36,694 nt of DNA from Pirellulales bacterium (lineage in GTDB: Bacteria; Planctomycetota; Planctomycetia; Pirellulales; Lacipirellulaceae): NCBI GenBank assembly GCA_020849945.1, contig JADZFK010000027.1:1-36694 (forward strand), given 5' to 3'. A program made the translations under genes and the position numbers. This document shows positions 1 through 10,089 of this stretch, piece by piece. Numbering within the stretch: position 1 is the first letter of the stretch; each line of letters begins with the position of its first letter. The notes beneath the pieces were generated by a model, which saw only the letters and a program-made list of their open reading frames with translations, was not told where the DNA came from and did not search any database.

Positions 1-228
1 ACTGCGTCTCGCGGCTTCTCGAGCTGCCTGAACGGCTGGCAAGAGTAGTGCAACTAGGATACCGATGATGGCGATGACGACGAGAAGCTCGACGAGCGTG
101 AACGCGTGTCGGCCAGTAGGTCCGCCGAGCCGAGGCGGACTTGGGAAATTTCGGATTTCGGATTTCGGATTGCGGATTGAGGTCGGAATAGACTCTGAAT
201 CCGTTGCCAAATACTTTCGAGGTTGCAT
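1..228 (-). CDS. DUF1559 / type II pseudopilin-like protein, N-terminal part only (runs off the window start); start uncertain
   Basis: Reverse complement reads [36 protein letters not shown], the prepilin N-methylation motif followed by the DUF1559 signature. In-frame ATG at 228 gives [49 protein letters not shown]. Confidence 0.8.
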   Translation of the reverse strand, partial: MQPRKYLATDSESIPTSIRNPKSEIRNFPSPPRLGGPTGRHAFTLVELLVVIAIIGILVALLLPAVQAAREAARRS

Positions 229-272
229 TCCGGCGTTCGGGAATCCGCAATCCGCAATCCGAAATCCGAAAT
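148..272. repeat. Heptamer-built inverted repeat, family 1 copy A (AATCCGM arms, 63-nt spacer)
   Basis: Left arm 148-178 ATTTCGGATTTCGGATTTCGGATTGCGGATT; right arm 242-272 AATCCGCAATCCGCAATCCGAAATCCGAAAT; 30/31 complementary. Confidence 0.95.
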
Positions 273-688
273 AGGCTTGGGCCGCTCGTCTCGCGGCCTC
301 TTCATGCGCAACGCATCGAGAGTGATCCTTGGAGATACGGATCATGATGAGGGTCCCCAGGTATGATGAAGGAACGTGCCTGCTAGAAAAGGAGGCTGGC
401 GCGCCGCCGTCCGAACAGGGAACGGAAAGCCCGAAAGGCGACGGGCCAGGCTCCTTATTCAATAGACTTCTCGATGAACCCAAGTTTCCCCAATAATTCT
501 CCAGAAATTAACAAGCTGTGTTGCTGCCCAGCATTCTAACCGGACCTACGCGAATTCATAGTAGAATCTGCGCAATTGGTGGAAAAAACCGCTTGACAGC
601 TTGCGGAAGATGGGAAACTCCCCCGGCTGGTTAAGCGGGAGAGCCTTTTTCGCCCGCCTTCGGGTTCGGCAGGGGGACAGGGGGAAAG

Positions 689-714
689 ATAGCCCGACCC
701 TATGGGTCGGGAAC
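689..714. repeat. REP-like hairpin ATAG-CCCGACCC-TAT-GGGTCGGG
   Basis: 8-bp perfect stem at 693-711. Confidence 0.85.
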
Positions 715-837
715 GCGGCACACCGGGGGATTGAAGGAGGCTTGATTCGGTTTGAGCTTGCCAGGCCGATCACTGGTTCGAAGCAGGGTGGATGGGCCGA
801 TCAGTTTTTCCATTTGGGCGAGTGCATTGGAAACCAG

Positions 838-889
838 CCCGAAGCGTCAGCGAGGAAAAAAGCACCCATTCCCTCGCCGACGCTTCGGG
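838..889. repeat. 18-bp-stem inverted repeat (CCCGAAGCGTCAGCGAGG / CCTCGCCGACGCTTCGGG)
   Basis: Arms 838-855 and 872-889, 17/18 complementary, 16-nt loop; flanked by direct repeats AGCAGGGTGGATGGG near 783 and 937. Confidence 0.9.
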
Positions 890-954
890 ATCGTGAGTCC
901 TCCCTGTCCCGAACATGAATGACTGATTGGCCCTGAGCAGGGTGGATGGGTGGT

Positions 955-1671
955 TTACCGACCCGAGACGGATCGGCTATCTGGGGGGCTTGCTGGTTCG
1001 GCACTCCAGATACCGACGACGGCGGGCGAATACGTGCGAATATCCCAATGGCCGATGGCCAATTTTGGGGGTAGCTGCTCGAGCAAGAGTTGGAAATCGA
1101 ACGGCTCCTCGGCTTCCACCACCAGCACACTTTCGGGCGGTAGGGCCTCGCACATTCGGCGAAGCAGATCGACCATTTCCCCCGGGCGTTCGCGGTAGAA
1201 GGCATAGGGTGGGCTGCAAAAAACCAACCACGGCTTATCGGCCATTGCGGCAGCGGCCGGTAGGTCGCGCTTCGCCCACAGGAAGGCACTAGTGACCTGA
1301 AGCGAAGCCGTTTCCGCTACGCCGAGCAAGGCGATGTTTTGTTCGACGACGCGGGCGGTCGGGACGTGCTTTTCGATGAGTGTCAGCGAAGGGGCGCCGC
1401 GGCTGAGGGCCTCGAACCCGATCGCACCGGTGCCTGCGAAGAGGTCGATCACGTGGCGGCCGGCGCAGCGGGTGCCAATCAGGTTGAAGAGGGCCTCGCG
1501 GGTGCGGTGCTTCATGGGCCGCACGACGGGGTCGCCGTGAAAGTTGAGGCGTCGGCCACGAAACCGCCCGCCGATGATCCGCACCTCGGCTTCACGCTCG
1601 GCGTCGGTGGGTGGGGCCGTGGGCCTGGCCGGCTTTGGAGATTTGCGAGACATGTGTATCCAATCGAACAT
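955..1671 (-). CDS. rsmD: 16S rRNA (guanine(966)-N(2))-methyltransferase RsmD
   Basis: RIIGGRFRGRRLNF...VRPMKHRTREALFNLIG...VIDLFAGTGAIGFEALSRGA (SAM motif I) and FCSPPYAFY (motif IV, SPPY variant). Confidence 0.9.
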   Translation of the reverse strand: MFDWIHMSRKSPKPARPTAPPTDAEREAEVRIIGGRFRGRRLNFHGDPVVRPMKHRTREALFNLIGTRCAGRHVIDLFAGTGAIGFEALSRGAPSLTLIEKHVPTARVVEQNIALLGVAETASLQVTSAFLWAKRDLPAAAAMADKPWLVFCSPPYAFYRERPGEMVDLLRRMCEALPPESVLVVEAEEPFDFQLLLEQLPPKLAIGHWDIRTYSPAVVGIWSAEPASPPDSRSVSGR

Positions 1672-1794
1672 GCTCGCCAGAAGCCGATGCGAGCGGGTTT
1701 GCGGCAGATTGCCGTGCTGGCCGAATGCGGAACATTTGTGTTATGGTGAGAGGTCATTCCATCACCTAACGATCCACTCTACACAGGTCTGATA

Positions 1795-3087
1795 ATGATT
1801 GGCAAACCCGGCCGATGTTTCTTGGTGTTTTTCGGCGTTCTTGCAGCGGGGGCGATGGGCGGAAGATTGGCATCCGCGCAGTCGTCGCCCACGTCGGATT
1901 CGGCGAAGACCGATGCCGCCAGCGCCAAGGCGGCATTTGCCGCCAAGTTCGAAGAGTACAAGGAGGCGATACGGGAGATCGAATCGCTCCAGGCGCGGTT
2001 CCAAACGGCTGACGCGGCCACTCGAAAAAAGCTCAACGAAGCCGTGACCGGGCAAATCGCGCACACCCAGTCGCTTGTGAACGCGATGGTCGATGCGGCA
2101 ATCGATGCCTATCGCGCGGCCCCCAACGATGATGTGCAAGTCACCAATGTGCTGATTGCGGTCGCCAGGTACGACGTGCTCGGTCGGCAAACGGGTCCTG
2201 GCCAATCCTTGTCGCAAGGCGCTCCGGACAAGTTCTACCCGACCGAGGGCGGCGACCAATACGAACGCGCGATGCCTATCGTGAAGTTGTTGATCGATGG
2301 CGGCGCCAAAGACAAGTCGATTTACGTGTTGGGTTTCTTGGGTGCGTACATGCTCAACGACTACGACTTGGCCGATACGTATTTGAAAAAGGCCCGGGAA
2401 TCGGGGGCCTTGGAGGAAGTTGCCATGAGAGCGGCACGCGACGATCGCGAAGACCGAGAGGCGGGTCTGTACAAGGGCCTGGAGCACTTGTTGGAGTCGT
2501 GTATCGAGAACCTGGCCGCCTACCGAGAGTTCTGGAAGAAGGAAGCCGAATTGCGCGCGGCCGAGGCGAAGGCCGACGATCTGCCTCGCGTCAAACTGAC
2601 CACTTCCAAAGGTGAGATCGTTGTTGAACTGTTCGAGAACGAATCGCCCCAGACCGTGGCCAATTTTCTGACGTTGGTGAAACAAGGCTTCTACAACGGC
2701 AGCCCGTTCCACCGCGTTCTGCCGAAGTTCATGGCCCAGGGCGGAGCGAAAACCGATCAGGGCGAAGGAGGCCCCGGCTACACGATTCCCTGTGAGTGCT
2801 ACTCGACCAACTATCGCCGCCACTTTCGCGGTACGCTGAGCATGGCTCATAAGGGGCGCGATACGGGCAATTCGCAGTTCTTCATCACGTTCATTCCCAC
2901 AGCCCATCTGAACGGCCGCCATACGGCCTTCGGTCGTGTGATCGAAGGGATCGAAGTCCTCGGAGACCTTCAACGCCGCTCGCCTCAACACGAACAGCAG
3001 ATGCCGCCGGCCGACAAAATTCTTAAGGCCGAGGTCGTGCGAGATCGCGGGCATAAGTACGAGTTTCAGAAGTTGCCCAGCCGCTGA
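1795..3087 (+). CDS. Secreted cyclophilin-type peptidyl-prolyl cis-trans isomerase with N-terminal helical extension
   Basis: Signal-like N-terminus; VKLTTSKGEIVVELFENESPQTVANFLTLVKQGFYNGSPFHRVLPKFMAQGG...GTLSMAHKGRDTGNSQFFITFIPTAHLNGRHTAFGRVIEG is a typical cyclophilin core. Confidence 0.92.
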   Translation: MIGKPGRCFLVFFGVLAAGAMGGRLASAQSSPTSDSAKTDAASAKAAFAAKFEEYKEAIREIESLQARFQTADAATRKKLNEAVTGQIAHTQSLVNAMVDAAIDAYRAAPNDDVQVTNVLIAVARYDVLGRQTGPGQSLSQGAPDKFYPTEGGDQYERAMPIVKLLIDGGAKDKSIYVLGFLGAYMLNDYDLADTYLKKARESGALEEVAMRAARDDREDREAGLYKGLEHLLESCIENLAAYREFWKKEAELRAAEAKADDLPRVKLTTSKGEIVVELFENESPQTVANFLTLVKQGFYNGSPFHRVLPKFMAQGGAKTDQGEGGPGYTIPCECYSTNYRRHFRGTLSMAHKGRDTGNSQFFITFIPTAHLNGRHTAFGRVIEGIEVLGDLQRRSPQHEQQMPPADKILKAEVVRDRGHKYEFQKLPSR

Positions 3088-3562
3088 GCGCGATCCTCGA
3101 CCGGCACACGGGGCGATGCGTGGCGGAGTAACGCAAGCCCGCACAACCGCGTTTGAAGGGCGGAAGAGGAACCGCGAATGACCGCGAATGACCGCGGCAG
3201 GACGCGATCGATTGCTTCAATTCCACTTGGGATATGTGAAGTTGGTTGTTTCTCCGAAAAGTCTTTCGGCAGGCAGCCAAATGCCCCTGAAACGCTTAAA
3301 AAGTAGCGGGAAAACGCGGGGAAAAAACTTTTCTGCATACCACCTTGCGTAATAGAGGGCGGGGCGATAAACTCATTTCTTGTTGAGAGTGATTCTCAGT
3401 ACCAATAGTTTTGGTTGCCCCGGATTCCCGCCAATTAGGCCGGAAAGATACGAGGGGGCTCCCACCTAACCGATCTCCGCTCATTTGCAAAGGCAAGGTT
3501 GCGAGATCGAAAAATGTTGACGTAGCCGAAGGGCAAGCCCAAGCTCGAACGGCGAAACTCAA

Positions 3563-5011
3563 ATGAAGAACAACAAGACGCATCACTTCCCTGCGACCAA
3601 TCCTTTGCCGAAGCAGTCTCCGAGAGGCCAATCAACCGACTTCTCGGAATCGCTCGACACGACATTCGTGACCCAATCAGCCGAGCCAAGCTTGGACCGT
3701 AAACCCCATTGCTTGGCTCGGCTCCATGGAGTTACTTCCGCGATCAGTGGCGTATGGGCCGCGAGCCAAGCGGACCGAGCAGATTTCGGATTTCGGATTT
3801 CGGATTGCGGATTGGCCAACTCCCGAATGCAATCTCGATACGACTTGGTGAGGAATCCAGAATCAATGCCACCGGAATGGCAATCGCCTCCTTCCTTCGC
3901 GTTGGATGCTTCATCAACCGATCCGCTTTCCCACAAGCGGCTCTCAATCCGCAATCCGCAATCCGCAATCCGAAATCTGCTTTCCGGCCCTCGACCCTCG
4001 ACCCTCGACCCTCGACCCCTACATGGTTTCACCCTGGTGGAACTTTTGGTCGTTATCGCCATTATTGGCATATTAGTGGCGCTGTTGTTGCCGGCGATCC
4101 AAGCCGCGCGTGAGGCGGCGAGGCGGATGGCTTGTCAGAACAAGGTCAAGCAGATCGCCCTTGCAACGCTGAACTATGAAAACGCCAGGAAGGCTCTTCC
4201 CCCTGCGGTGCTTTATTTTGGCACGAACGATGCGCGGAACAGTAAGTGGTCTCCGCAAGCGAGGATTTTACCCTACTTGGAAGAAGAGAACCTGGAGTCG
4301 GCGATCGATTATTCCATCGACTATGAAGCGGCCATGTTGGGGGGCGGGCCAATCGCGGCCTATCGAGTGGCGACGTTCCTATGCCCAACGGAAGAGAAAG
4401 ACCTAGTCCGGACCGATTCGAACGGCGTGGCCATTCATTACCCATTGAACTACGGCTTCAACCGAGGCGTGTGGCAGACGTTTGATCCGACGCATGTGCG
4501 CCCCGAACAAGGCGCTCTCCAGCCCAATATCGGTACGCCGCTAAGGCAGTTCGAGGATGGCACGAGCAAAACGCTGCTGGTGGCCGAGGTGAAGGCCTAT
4601 ACGCCCTACTTCCGCGATGGGTCGCTCAATCAACCCACGCCGCCGGCCACGGTGGGCGAAGTCTGCGGCCTGGGCGGTTCGTTCAAGAGCGATTCGGGGC
4701 ACACCGAATGGGTTGATGGCCGTGTTCATCAGAGCGGATTCACGACAACGTTTTCGCCGAACGCGAATGTCAGCTGCACGCAAGGGGGGCAAGTCTACGA
4801 TGTCGATTGGACCTCGAAACGCGAGGGAACGACCGATACGGAGGTCACGTACTCGGCGGTGACCGCCCGGAGTTACCATTCGGGTCGCATCGTCAACGTG
4901 GCGATGGTGGATGGTTCGGTGCATTCGATCAGCGGCGACATTGATCAAGCGGCTTGGCGGGCGGAGGGAACGCGAAGCGGTGGTGAGACCGTCGGACCGC
5001 CCTCGCCGTAG
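3563..5011 (+). CDS. DUF1559 pseudopilin-like protein with a long repeat-derived leader (start uncertain)
   Basis: [63 protein letters not shown]...; C-terminal [15 protein letters not shown] is typical of DUF1559. The region upstream of the motif is open and includes the IR element. Confidence 0.88.
   Translation: MKNNKTHHFPATNPLPKQSPRGQSTDFSESLDTTFVTQSAEPSLDRKPHCLARLHGVTSAISGVWAASQADRADFGFRISDCGLANSRMQSRYDLVRNPESMPPEWQSPPSFALDASSTDPLSHKRLSIRNPQSAIRNLLSGPRPSTLDPRPLHGFTLVELLVVIAIIGILVALLLPAIQAAREAARRMACQNKVKQIALATLNYENARKALPPAVLYFGTNDARNSKWSPQARILPYLEEENLESAIDYSIDYEAAMLGGGPIAAYRVATFLCPTEEKDLVRTDSNGVAIHYPLNYGFNRGVWQTFDPTHVRPEQGALQPNIGTPLRQFEDGTSKTLLVAEVKAYTPYFRDGSLNQPTPPATVGEVCGLGGSFKSDSGHTEWVDGRVHQSGFTTTFSPNANVSCTQGGQVYDVDWTSKREGTTDTEVTYSAVTARSYHSGRIVNVAMVDGSVHSISGDIDQAAWRAEGTRSGGETVGPPSP
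3783..4019. repeat. Family 1 copy B plus adjoining CCCTCGAC octamer tandem
   Basis: Left arm 3783-3813 (identical to copy A left arm); right arm 3946-3976; octamer repeat CCTCGACCCTCGACCCTCGACCCTCGACC at about 3989-4018. Confidence 0.95.
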
Positions 5012-5143
5012 AGTGGTTTGTTGTCGAAGCGAGTGGCCAGCTACGTATTGACCAAGAGTTCCTCGATTGGCGACAGGTTTAGTTGAATTCGGTGTGGTTG
5101 AGAGAATAATTCCATTACTACCTTTGTTAGGAGATTAGTTCCA

Positions 5144-5875
5144 ATGAGTTTTCGCAACGTGAGTATTGCCGTATTGGCCTTGGCATCGTTTGTTGTGGTG
5201 AGCCGGCAGGCTGGTGCCGTACCGCCTCCGGTTGATTCGTACACCGAGCACTTCCCGGCTTCTAACGCGAACTGGGTTTACGGGCCGGGGGCTGGCTCGG
5301 GGTTCGCGTCTTGGTCGCCAACTGGTGGGCCTGATGGCAGCAGCCACATCTCCGCAACGTTGAATACGGTCGGTATCAGCAGTGGTGCTCAGTTCCTTCT
5401 CTTCCAGGGCCGAAGCGACCAGACCGCCAGCAACAACGAGTTCGTGGGTGATTGGCATGCCGGTGGCATGAATCATCTTAGCGGTTGGGTTTACCACGAA
5501 GCGCCAGTACCGCTTTCGTACTTTGCTAGGGTCACGACCCCCGGAGGGTTCCCAGGGGTTGCGCTGATTGGTGGGCCTGCCGTACAGCCCAATACTTGGA
5601 CGAAGCTGGATTACCTCATCGATCCGAGCGGGTTCGGAACGACGGTGCAGCCCGAGACGAGCCCACCGAACTATCTCTCGACGTTCAATGCGGTGTTTTC
5701 GAACGTGGGTCGGGTTCAATTCGGGTTTGTTGTCCCGGCCTCGATGGCGGGTAGTACTGCCAATGTCATCTACCGATTGGATCAGGTAACGGTGGTGCCC
5801 GAGCCGACGGGCGCACTACTGACGCTCGTGGGGGTGGGGGCAGCGTGGTTGCTGCGTCGTCGGCCGACCCGATAA
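5144..5875 (+). CDS. PEP-CTERM sorting domain protein
   Basis: Signal peptide; C-terminal VVPEPTGALLTLVGVGAAWLLRRRPTR. Confidence 0.85.
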   Translation: MSFRNVSIAVLALASFVVVSRQAGAVPPPVDSYTEHFPASNANWVYGPGAGSGFASWSPTGGPDGSSHISATLNTVGISSGAQFLLFQGRSDQTASNNEFVGDWHAGGMNHLSGWVYHEAPVPLSYFARVTTPGGFPGVALIGGPAVQPNTWTKLDYLIDPSGFGTTVQPETSPPNYLSTFNAVFSNVGRVQFGFVVPASMAGSTANVIYRLDQVTVVPEPTGALLTLVGVGAAWLLRRRPTR

Positions 5876-5879
5876 CTCA

Positions 5880-5902
5880 CCGAGCCGAGACGGCTCGGCT
5901 AT
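5880..5902. repeat. Single REP-like hairpin CCGAGCCG-AGA-CGGCTCGG-CTAT, just after the PEP-CTERM stop; terminator-like position
   Basis: 8-bp perfect stem with 3-nt loop, 5 bp past the stop at 5875. Confidence 0.85.
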
Positions 5903-5908
5903 TTGCGC

Positions 5909-6033
5909 ATGCCACGGAGCCACGGAGAAGGATTTGTCATTGGGCATTTTAGTAATGACCCATTTCAAATGACCACGACAGATGAGCTGACTCCGTGTTC
6001 TCCGTGCTTTGTGGTGAGGAAACCGAATAAACG
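5909..6033. repeat. CCACGGAG-type inverted repeat with different interior
   Basis: GCCACGGAGCCACGGAGAA ... CTCCGTGTTCTCCGTGCTTTGTGGTGAG. Confidence 0.8.
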
Positions 6034-6063
6034 AGTTTGACGCGGCACAGAGAAAGGCATTGC

Positions 6064-7332
6064 ATGAAATCGTTTGGAATGTATCGAACACGGGCCGCCG
6101 TGCTGCTGTTAAGCAGTCTTGCCGCATACTGCTTTGCAGTGCCGGCGGCCCGCGCTATAACGGCTACGTGGCAAAGCTCTGGCCTGGATTTGTTTTTCTA
6201 TACGAATGCCATCTCGGCAGGTGGCCGTGTGACCAGCCCAACGTTTTTAGGTCCCGCGGTCGTGAACGAAACCACGATGCAGTTCGATCCGCTTCCGGCA
6301 AGCGAGCCTGCCCGGTTAGGAACGATGCTTATAGCATTCGATACGTCTTTGTTCATTGAAGCGGGGTTAGCCGCGAACCGTTACCAGATCAATTCAGTCA
6401 CCGTACAGGCCACCTGGTCTTACGAAGGCAGTTCCAGCACACTTTACTATCAGAACACACCGATCACACAAGGGGAGGTTTTGGCCGAATATGCGAGCGG
6501 CAATGTTACTTCGCAGCGGCCGATGGAGTTGTACGGCGTTGGTTTTCGGAACGGTTATACGGGGTACGAGTTCGATGGTGCGACCTCTGGGCCGCCTCTT
6601 ATGGATGAAATTACGCATCCGTACACCAGTGGCAGCTACAACGCTTATCCGCTCGTCGGCGATGGTTCGCTGCCGGGCCAGTACGTTGATGTTACGAACA
6701 GTGTAACAGGGGGATTCAGTGCGACCGCCCCGGGCAACACGACAACGCCCTTCACCCCAACACCTTGGGCCATCGGCACGACCGGCCTGACCAATGGGGC
6801 GGCGATCCCAGACAACACAACGTTTACATTTCCGATCGACTTGAATGGAACAGGGGTTCGATCATACATCCAGCAATCGCTTGCAGACGGAGGTTTGGGG
6901 TTTTTCATATCGACGCTCCACGCAACGAGCGAATTCGGCGTAGGCGGCGGGTACCCGCGTTGGTACACCAAGGAAGCCACCGGTTTCCCGTACTTTGTGC
7001 CGGCCGGCAGGTTGCCGCAACTGGTGATTGACTACACGATCTTGCCGCCAGGAGTACCCGGAGATTACAACAACAACGGAGCTGTGGATGCGGCCGACTA
7101 CGTGTTGTGGCGCAAGGGCGGGCCGCTGCAGAATGAAGTGGATAACCCAGGCATTGTGAATCCCCAAGATTACGTGGAGTGGCGAGCGCGGTTTGGCAAC
7201 ACGAGCGGCAGCGGCAGTGCGTTCATGGGCACCGCGAGTGTGCCCGAGCCGCGGTTAGGCGCGGCGTTCGTATTGGTAGGGATTCTTCTGGCGTCTTGGC
7301 AGCGGATGATCACGAGGAAAGTGCAAGGATGA
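6064..7332 (+). CDS. Exported protein with dockerin-like repeats and PEP-CTERM anchor
   Basis: [25 protein letters not shown] signal; [21 protein letters not shown]...[14 protein letters not shown] dockerin-like pair; [32 protein letters not shown]. Confidence 0.82.
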   Translation: MKSFGMYRTRAAVLLLSSLAAYCFAVPAARAITATWQSSGLDLFFYTNAISAGGRVTSPTFLGPAVVNETTMQFDPLPASEPARLGTMLIAFDTSLFIEAGLAANRYQINSVTVQATWSYEGSSSTLYYQNTPITQGEVLAEYASGNVTSQRPMELYGVGFRNGYTGYEFDGATSGPPLMDEITHPYTSGSYNAYPLVGDGSLPGQYVDVTNSVTGGFSATAPGNTTTPFTPTPWAIGTTGLTNGAAIPDNTTFTFPIDLNGTGVRSYIQQSLADGGLGFFISTLHATSEFGVGGGYPRWYTKEATGFPYFVPAGRLPQLVIDYTILPPGVPGDYNNNGAVDAADYVLWRKGGPLQNEVDNPGIVNPQDYVEWRARFGNTSGSGSAFMGTASVPEPRLGAAFVLVGILLASWQRMITRKVQG

Positions 7333-8480
7333 GGAATCAACGGAGAAAGTGCGAAGTCGGGGCCGTGGGCCGAGTGGACCAAGCCAATTGCGGATTTCGG
7401 ATTTCGGATTGCGGATTGAGGTCGGCAAGAGACATGAACCATTTGCCAAATACTTTCGAGGTTGCATTTCGGCGTTCGGCAATCCGCAATCCGCAATCCG
7501 CAATCCGAAATCTGCTTTCCGGCCCTCGACCCTCGACCCTCGACTCTCGACCCCTGCACGGTTTCACGTTGGTGGAACTCTTGGTCGTGATTGCCATCAT
7601 TGGGATATTGGTAGCGCTCTTGCTGCCTGCCATACAAACAGGGCGCGAATGCGCGCGTCGAGCTTCGTGCAAGAATAATCTAAAGCAGATTAGCCTTGCT
7701 TCTCTCAACTACCATGACTCGTTGCACCACTTACCGCCACCCAAAGTGGTAACGCCAGGCACGTTTAGCACGACAAGATTTCGCCAAAACGTGCCGAGCA
7801 TGTTTGCCTTAATACTTCCTTACATGGAAGAGGCAGATCGTTACACTCAGTTTACCCTTGATAAACTTGTGACTGACGATGAGAACATAGATGCGGCGTC
7901 AAGTCGCATAGACATTTATTTGTGTCCGTCGATGACATTCCTTCGACAAGTACCTGAGCCCGCTTGTGGCGAGAAGTTGGCACCGGGAAGCTATGCCATA
8001 TCGAGCCGCACTCGGTACAACCTGAGTATCGAACTCGACGGGGCTTTTTATTGGCCCGAAAGTTTCACTGGCGGCAAGTATGCCATGTCGCCGTATACAC
8101 TTTCCATGAAGCAGATAACCGATGGAACATCCAAGACGTTTCTTGTAGGTGAGACCAATTACAATTTGCGTGGATTTCTGTGGGACAACTGTCCTCCGCT
8201 CAATGGCACGCCTTGTGGCGGGAGGTATATGTGGGCACAAGGGTACCCCGTGGAAAGTTGGGGGCATATATCCGACGAATACCCTAGCTTGTTCAATAAT
8301 TCCGACCAATTTGATGCGTCTGGAAGAAGTCTCGTCGTCTTTCGGAGCGACCATCCAGGTGGAGTTCAATTTGCTTTTCTGGATGGCTCCGTCCGATTCG
8401 TGTCTACGGATACGGCTCCGGCCGTTCGTCGAGCATTAGTTACTCGGAGCGGTGAAGACATTGCAGAAGTTGATTTCTGA
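7329..8480 (+). CDS. DUF1559 pseudopilin-like protein with repeat-derived leader
   Basis: [62 protein letters not shown]-terminal [16 protein letters not shown]. In-frame ATG at 7329 overlaps the stop of the upstream CDS (ATGA); an alternative ATG lies at 7434 inside the repeat. Confidence 0.86.
   Translation: MRNQRRKCEVGAVGRVDQANCGFRISDCGLRSARDMNHLPNTFEVAFRRSAIRNPQSAIRNLLSGPRPSTLDSRPLHGFTLVELLVVIAIIGILVALLLPAIQTGRECARRASCKNNLKQISLASLNYHDSLHHLPPPKVVTPGTFSTTRFRQNVPSMFALILPYMEEADRYTQFTLDKLVTDDENIDAASSRIDIYLCPSMTFLRQVPEPACGEKLAPGSYAISSRTRYNLSIELDGAFYWPESFTGGKYAMSPYTLSMKQITDGTSKTFLVGETNYNLRGFLWDNCPPLNGTPCGGRYMWAQGYPVESWGHISDEYPSLFNNSDQFDASGRSLVVFRSDHPGGVQFAFLDGSVRFVSTDTAPAVRRALVTRSGEDIAEVDF
7387..7554. 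repeat. Family 1 copy C plus CCCTCGAC octamer tandem
   Basis: Left arm 7387-7417; right arm 7481-7511; spacer ATTTGCCAAATACTTTCGAGGTTGCATTTCGGCGTTCGG matches copy A; octamers follow. Confidence 0.95.
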
Positions 8481-8604
8481 GAAGAGAAGTGTTGATGTAG
8501 CTAGGGGGGCCGAGCATCGCTCTTGCGGAAACCACGTGCTAGCCGCCTCTAAACCTAATGATTTCGGGAAAACGGTCCGGCCTCCAAGTTCTCCCGCGCT
8601 AACC

Positions 8605-8685
8605 CGGATCTCTCACCACGGAGCACACCGTGGTCACGGAGAACAAGCCAGGAGATCGTTTGAAGCAAGGTCAACCGCCCGTAGC
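8605..8685. repeat. Family 3 element (CACCACGGAGCACACCG...), copy 1
   Basis: About 80 nt nearly identical to 18011-18094: CTCACCACGGAGCACACCGTGGTCACGGAGAACAAGCCAGGAGATCGTTTGAAGCAAGGTCAACCGCCCGTAG. Confidence 0.9.
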
Positions 8686-8771
8686 TACGAGACAGGGTGT
8701 TTCCGCCGTTCATGGTGGTAGGGGTACTTGCTACTGGTTTTCTCCGTGGCTCCATGCCTCGTATGTAGATA

Positions 8772-8839
8772 GCCGAGCCGTGTCGGCTCGGCGAACTGGC
8801 ATGGGCTCCTACACCCGGTCCGCCGGCCCAGAGGGCCGG
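8772..8839. repeat. REP-doublet (BIME-like) GCCGAGCCG-tgt-CGGCTCGGC / CCGGCCC-aga-GGGCCGG
   Basis: Two hairpins at 8772-8792 and 8823-8839, flanked by ATAGCC...GGGCTAT. Confidence 0.88.
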
Positions 8840-8900
8840 GCTATATAGAATCAACACAGTCGCCCCGTGGTTTTGATTGTGAGAAATGCGGACTAATTCA

Positions 8901-9091
8901 AACCACATAGAACACAAAGAACTCGAAGAAAATGCTGCATGAATCGTGGCAGAAATGCTGGTCTGCCAACACGCGTTGGAACGAACATGTTGGCTCATGG
9001 AAAAGGCACACCATTGGCCCCGGCCATTCGAGGCCTGAATACCCAATTCCCTGGCTTGCCTGGTGTTCTTCGTGCTCTTCGTGGTTCATCA
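8901..9091. repeat. Family 2 element (AACCACAWAGAACACAAAGAA ... TTCTTCGTGCTCTTCGTGGTT), copy 1
   Basis: Terminal inverted arms; interior shared with 33239-33421 (GGCAGAAATGCTGGTYTGCC...GAGGCCTGAATA.CCAATT.CCTGGCTTG..TGGTGTTCTTCGTGC). Confidence 0.88.
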
Positions 9092-9559
9092 ACATACTGC
9101 GGTAGCACCAGCTTTTCATCCGAGCGTTTTCGGTATCGAGGGCTTCGCGTAGCCGTTGGCCGCCGGCTACCGCCCATTCATTTCCACACATTTCGGATAG
9201 CATCCGTGCATCCGAACGAATTCGCCAGAGACAATCAATCCACGTAAAGGGAACGCCGAATGGATCGTCTTCGCAACCGTTTCGCGGTATGAAGCGGAAC
9301 GTGGGGGCGACGAAACCGCTCAAGCCAATGATCCGCCAAGTTGCGTTTGTCTCCGTCGCGAGGCTTGTGCCGATTGTAGGGCCGCGAGTGGTGGTTGTTC
9401 CGCGCCCCCCTTTCTCTGGGATGACCTACACTTTAGGCAAGGTGACCTGCCTGGTCACGCTGCCGCGCAGGCGGTCCGCCAATCGAATGCAAGCCGGCAG
9501 AGCGCGCACAAGCGAGATCGATCTCGCACGCTTCAAACGGCTAGAAAAAGGGTACACGT

Positions 9560-10030
9560 ATGCCCCACCCACTACGAAAAAAAATTTTTATCGATCGTCA
9601 CGTACAAGGCTCTCTTGTCCGCAGGATGATCCTGCACTGGATGACATTTCTGTCGGTGGCGTTTTTCGTTTCCTTCGTATTGCAGGTGCTTTCGAACCCG
9701 TTTCGACCAATGGGTGAGCATCTGCAAAACCTGTGGTGGACGCACGGCCCTTTCCTGCTTGTGGTTGCGTTCTTGTTGCCAGCGTACGTGGTCGACACGA
9801 TCAAACTGAGTCATCGGTTTGCCGGTCCGATCTTCAGCTTGCGAAGAGCCCTGACCGAAGTTGCTTCAGGCGCGAAAGCGCGTCGCCTGAAGTTTCGCGC
9901 CAACGATTACTGGAAAGACCTGGCCGACCAATACAACGCGGTGCTCGAACGGTTTGGGGCATTCGATGAATCCCAATCCGAGAAGGGTCTCGCCGAGCAG
10001 GAAAAAACACCGATCGAGGCGGCAACTTAG
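9560..10030 (+). CDS. Small two-TM membrane protein with HAMP-like cytoplasmic segment
   Basis: Two hydrophobic segments (MTFLSVAFFVSFVLQVL, FLLVVAFLLPAYVVDTI), then GPIFSLRRALTEVASGAKARRLKFRANDYWKDLADQYNAVLERF, HAMP-like. Confidence 0.7.
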   Translation: MPHPLRKKIFIDRHVQGSLVRRMILHWMTFLSVAFFVSFVLQVLSNPFRPMGEHLQNLWWTHGPFLLVVAFLLPAYVVDTIKLSHRFAGPIFSLRRALTEVASGAKARRLKFRANDYWKDLADQYNAVLERFGAFDESQSEKGLAEQEKTPIEAAT

Positions 10031-10089
10031 CACTACAGTCCTTACTCAAATCACAAAATCAGAATCATTACGAAACCCCCAAGAGCTCT

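Noticed and set aside
1762-3144. 460-aa minus-strand ORF antisense to the cyclophilin gene
   Set aside because: Composition is the mirror of a well-supported plus-strand cyclophilin; no recognisable domain.
8898-9323. 141-aa minus-strand ORF ending in the family 2 repeat
   Set aside because: Unclear: the N-terminal part might be a gene remnant, but most of the rest is repeat-derived, so not called as a CDS.
9289-9717. ORF upstream of the HAMP-like gene
   Set aside because: Low-complexity basic translation, overlaps the better supported 9560 CDS, no domain.
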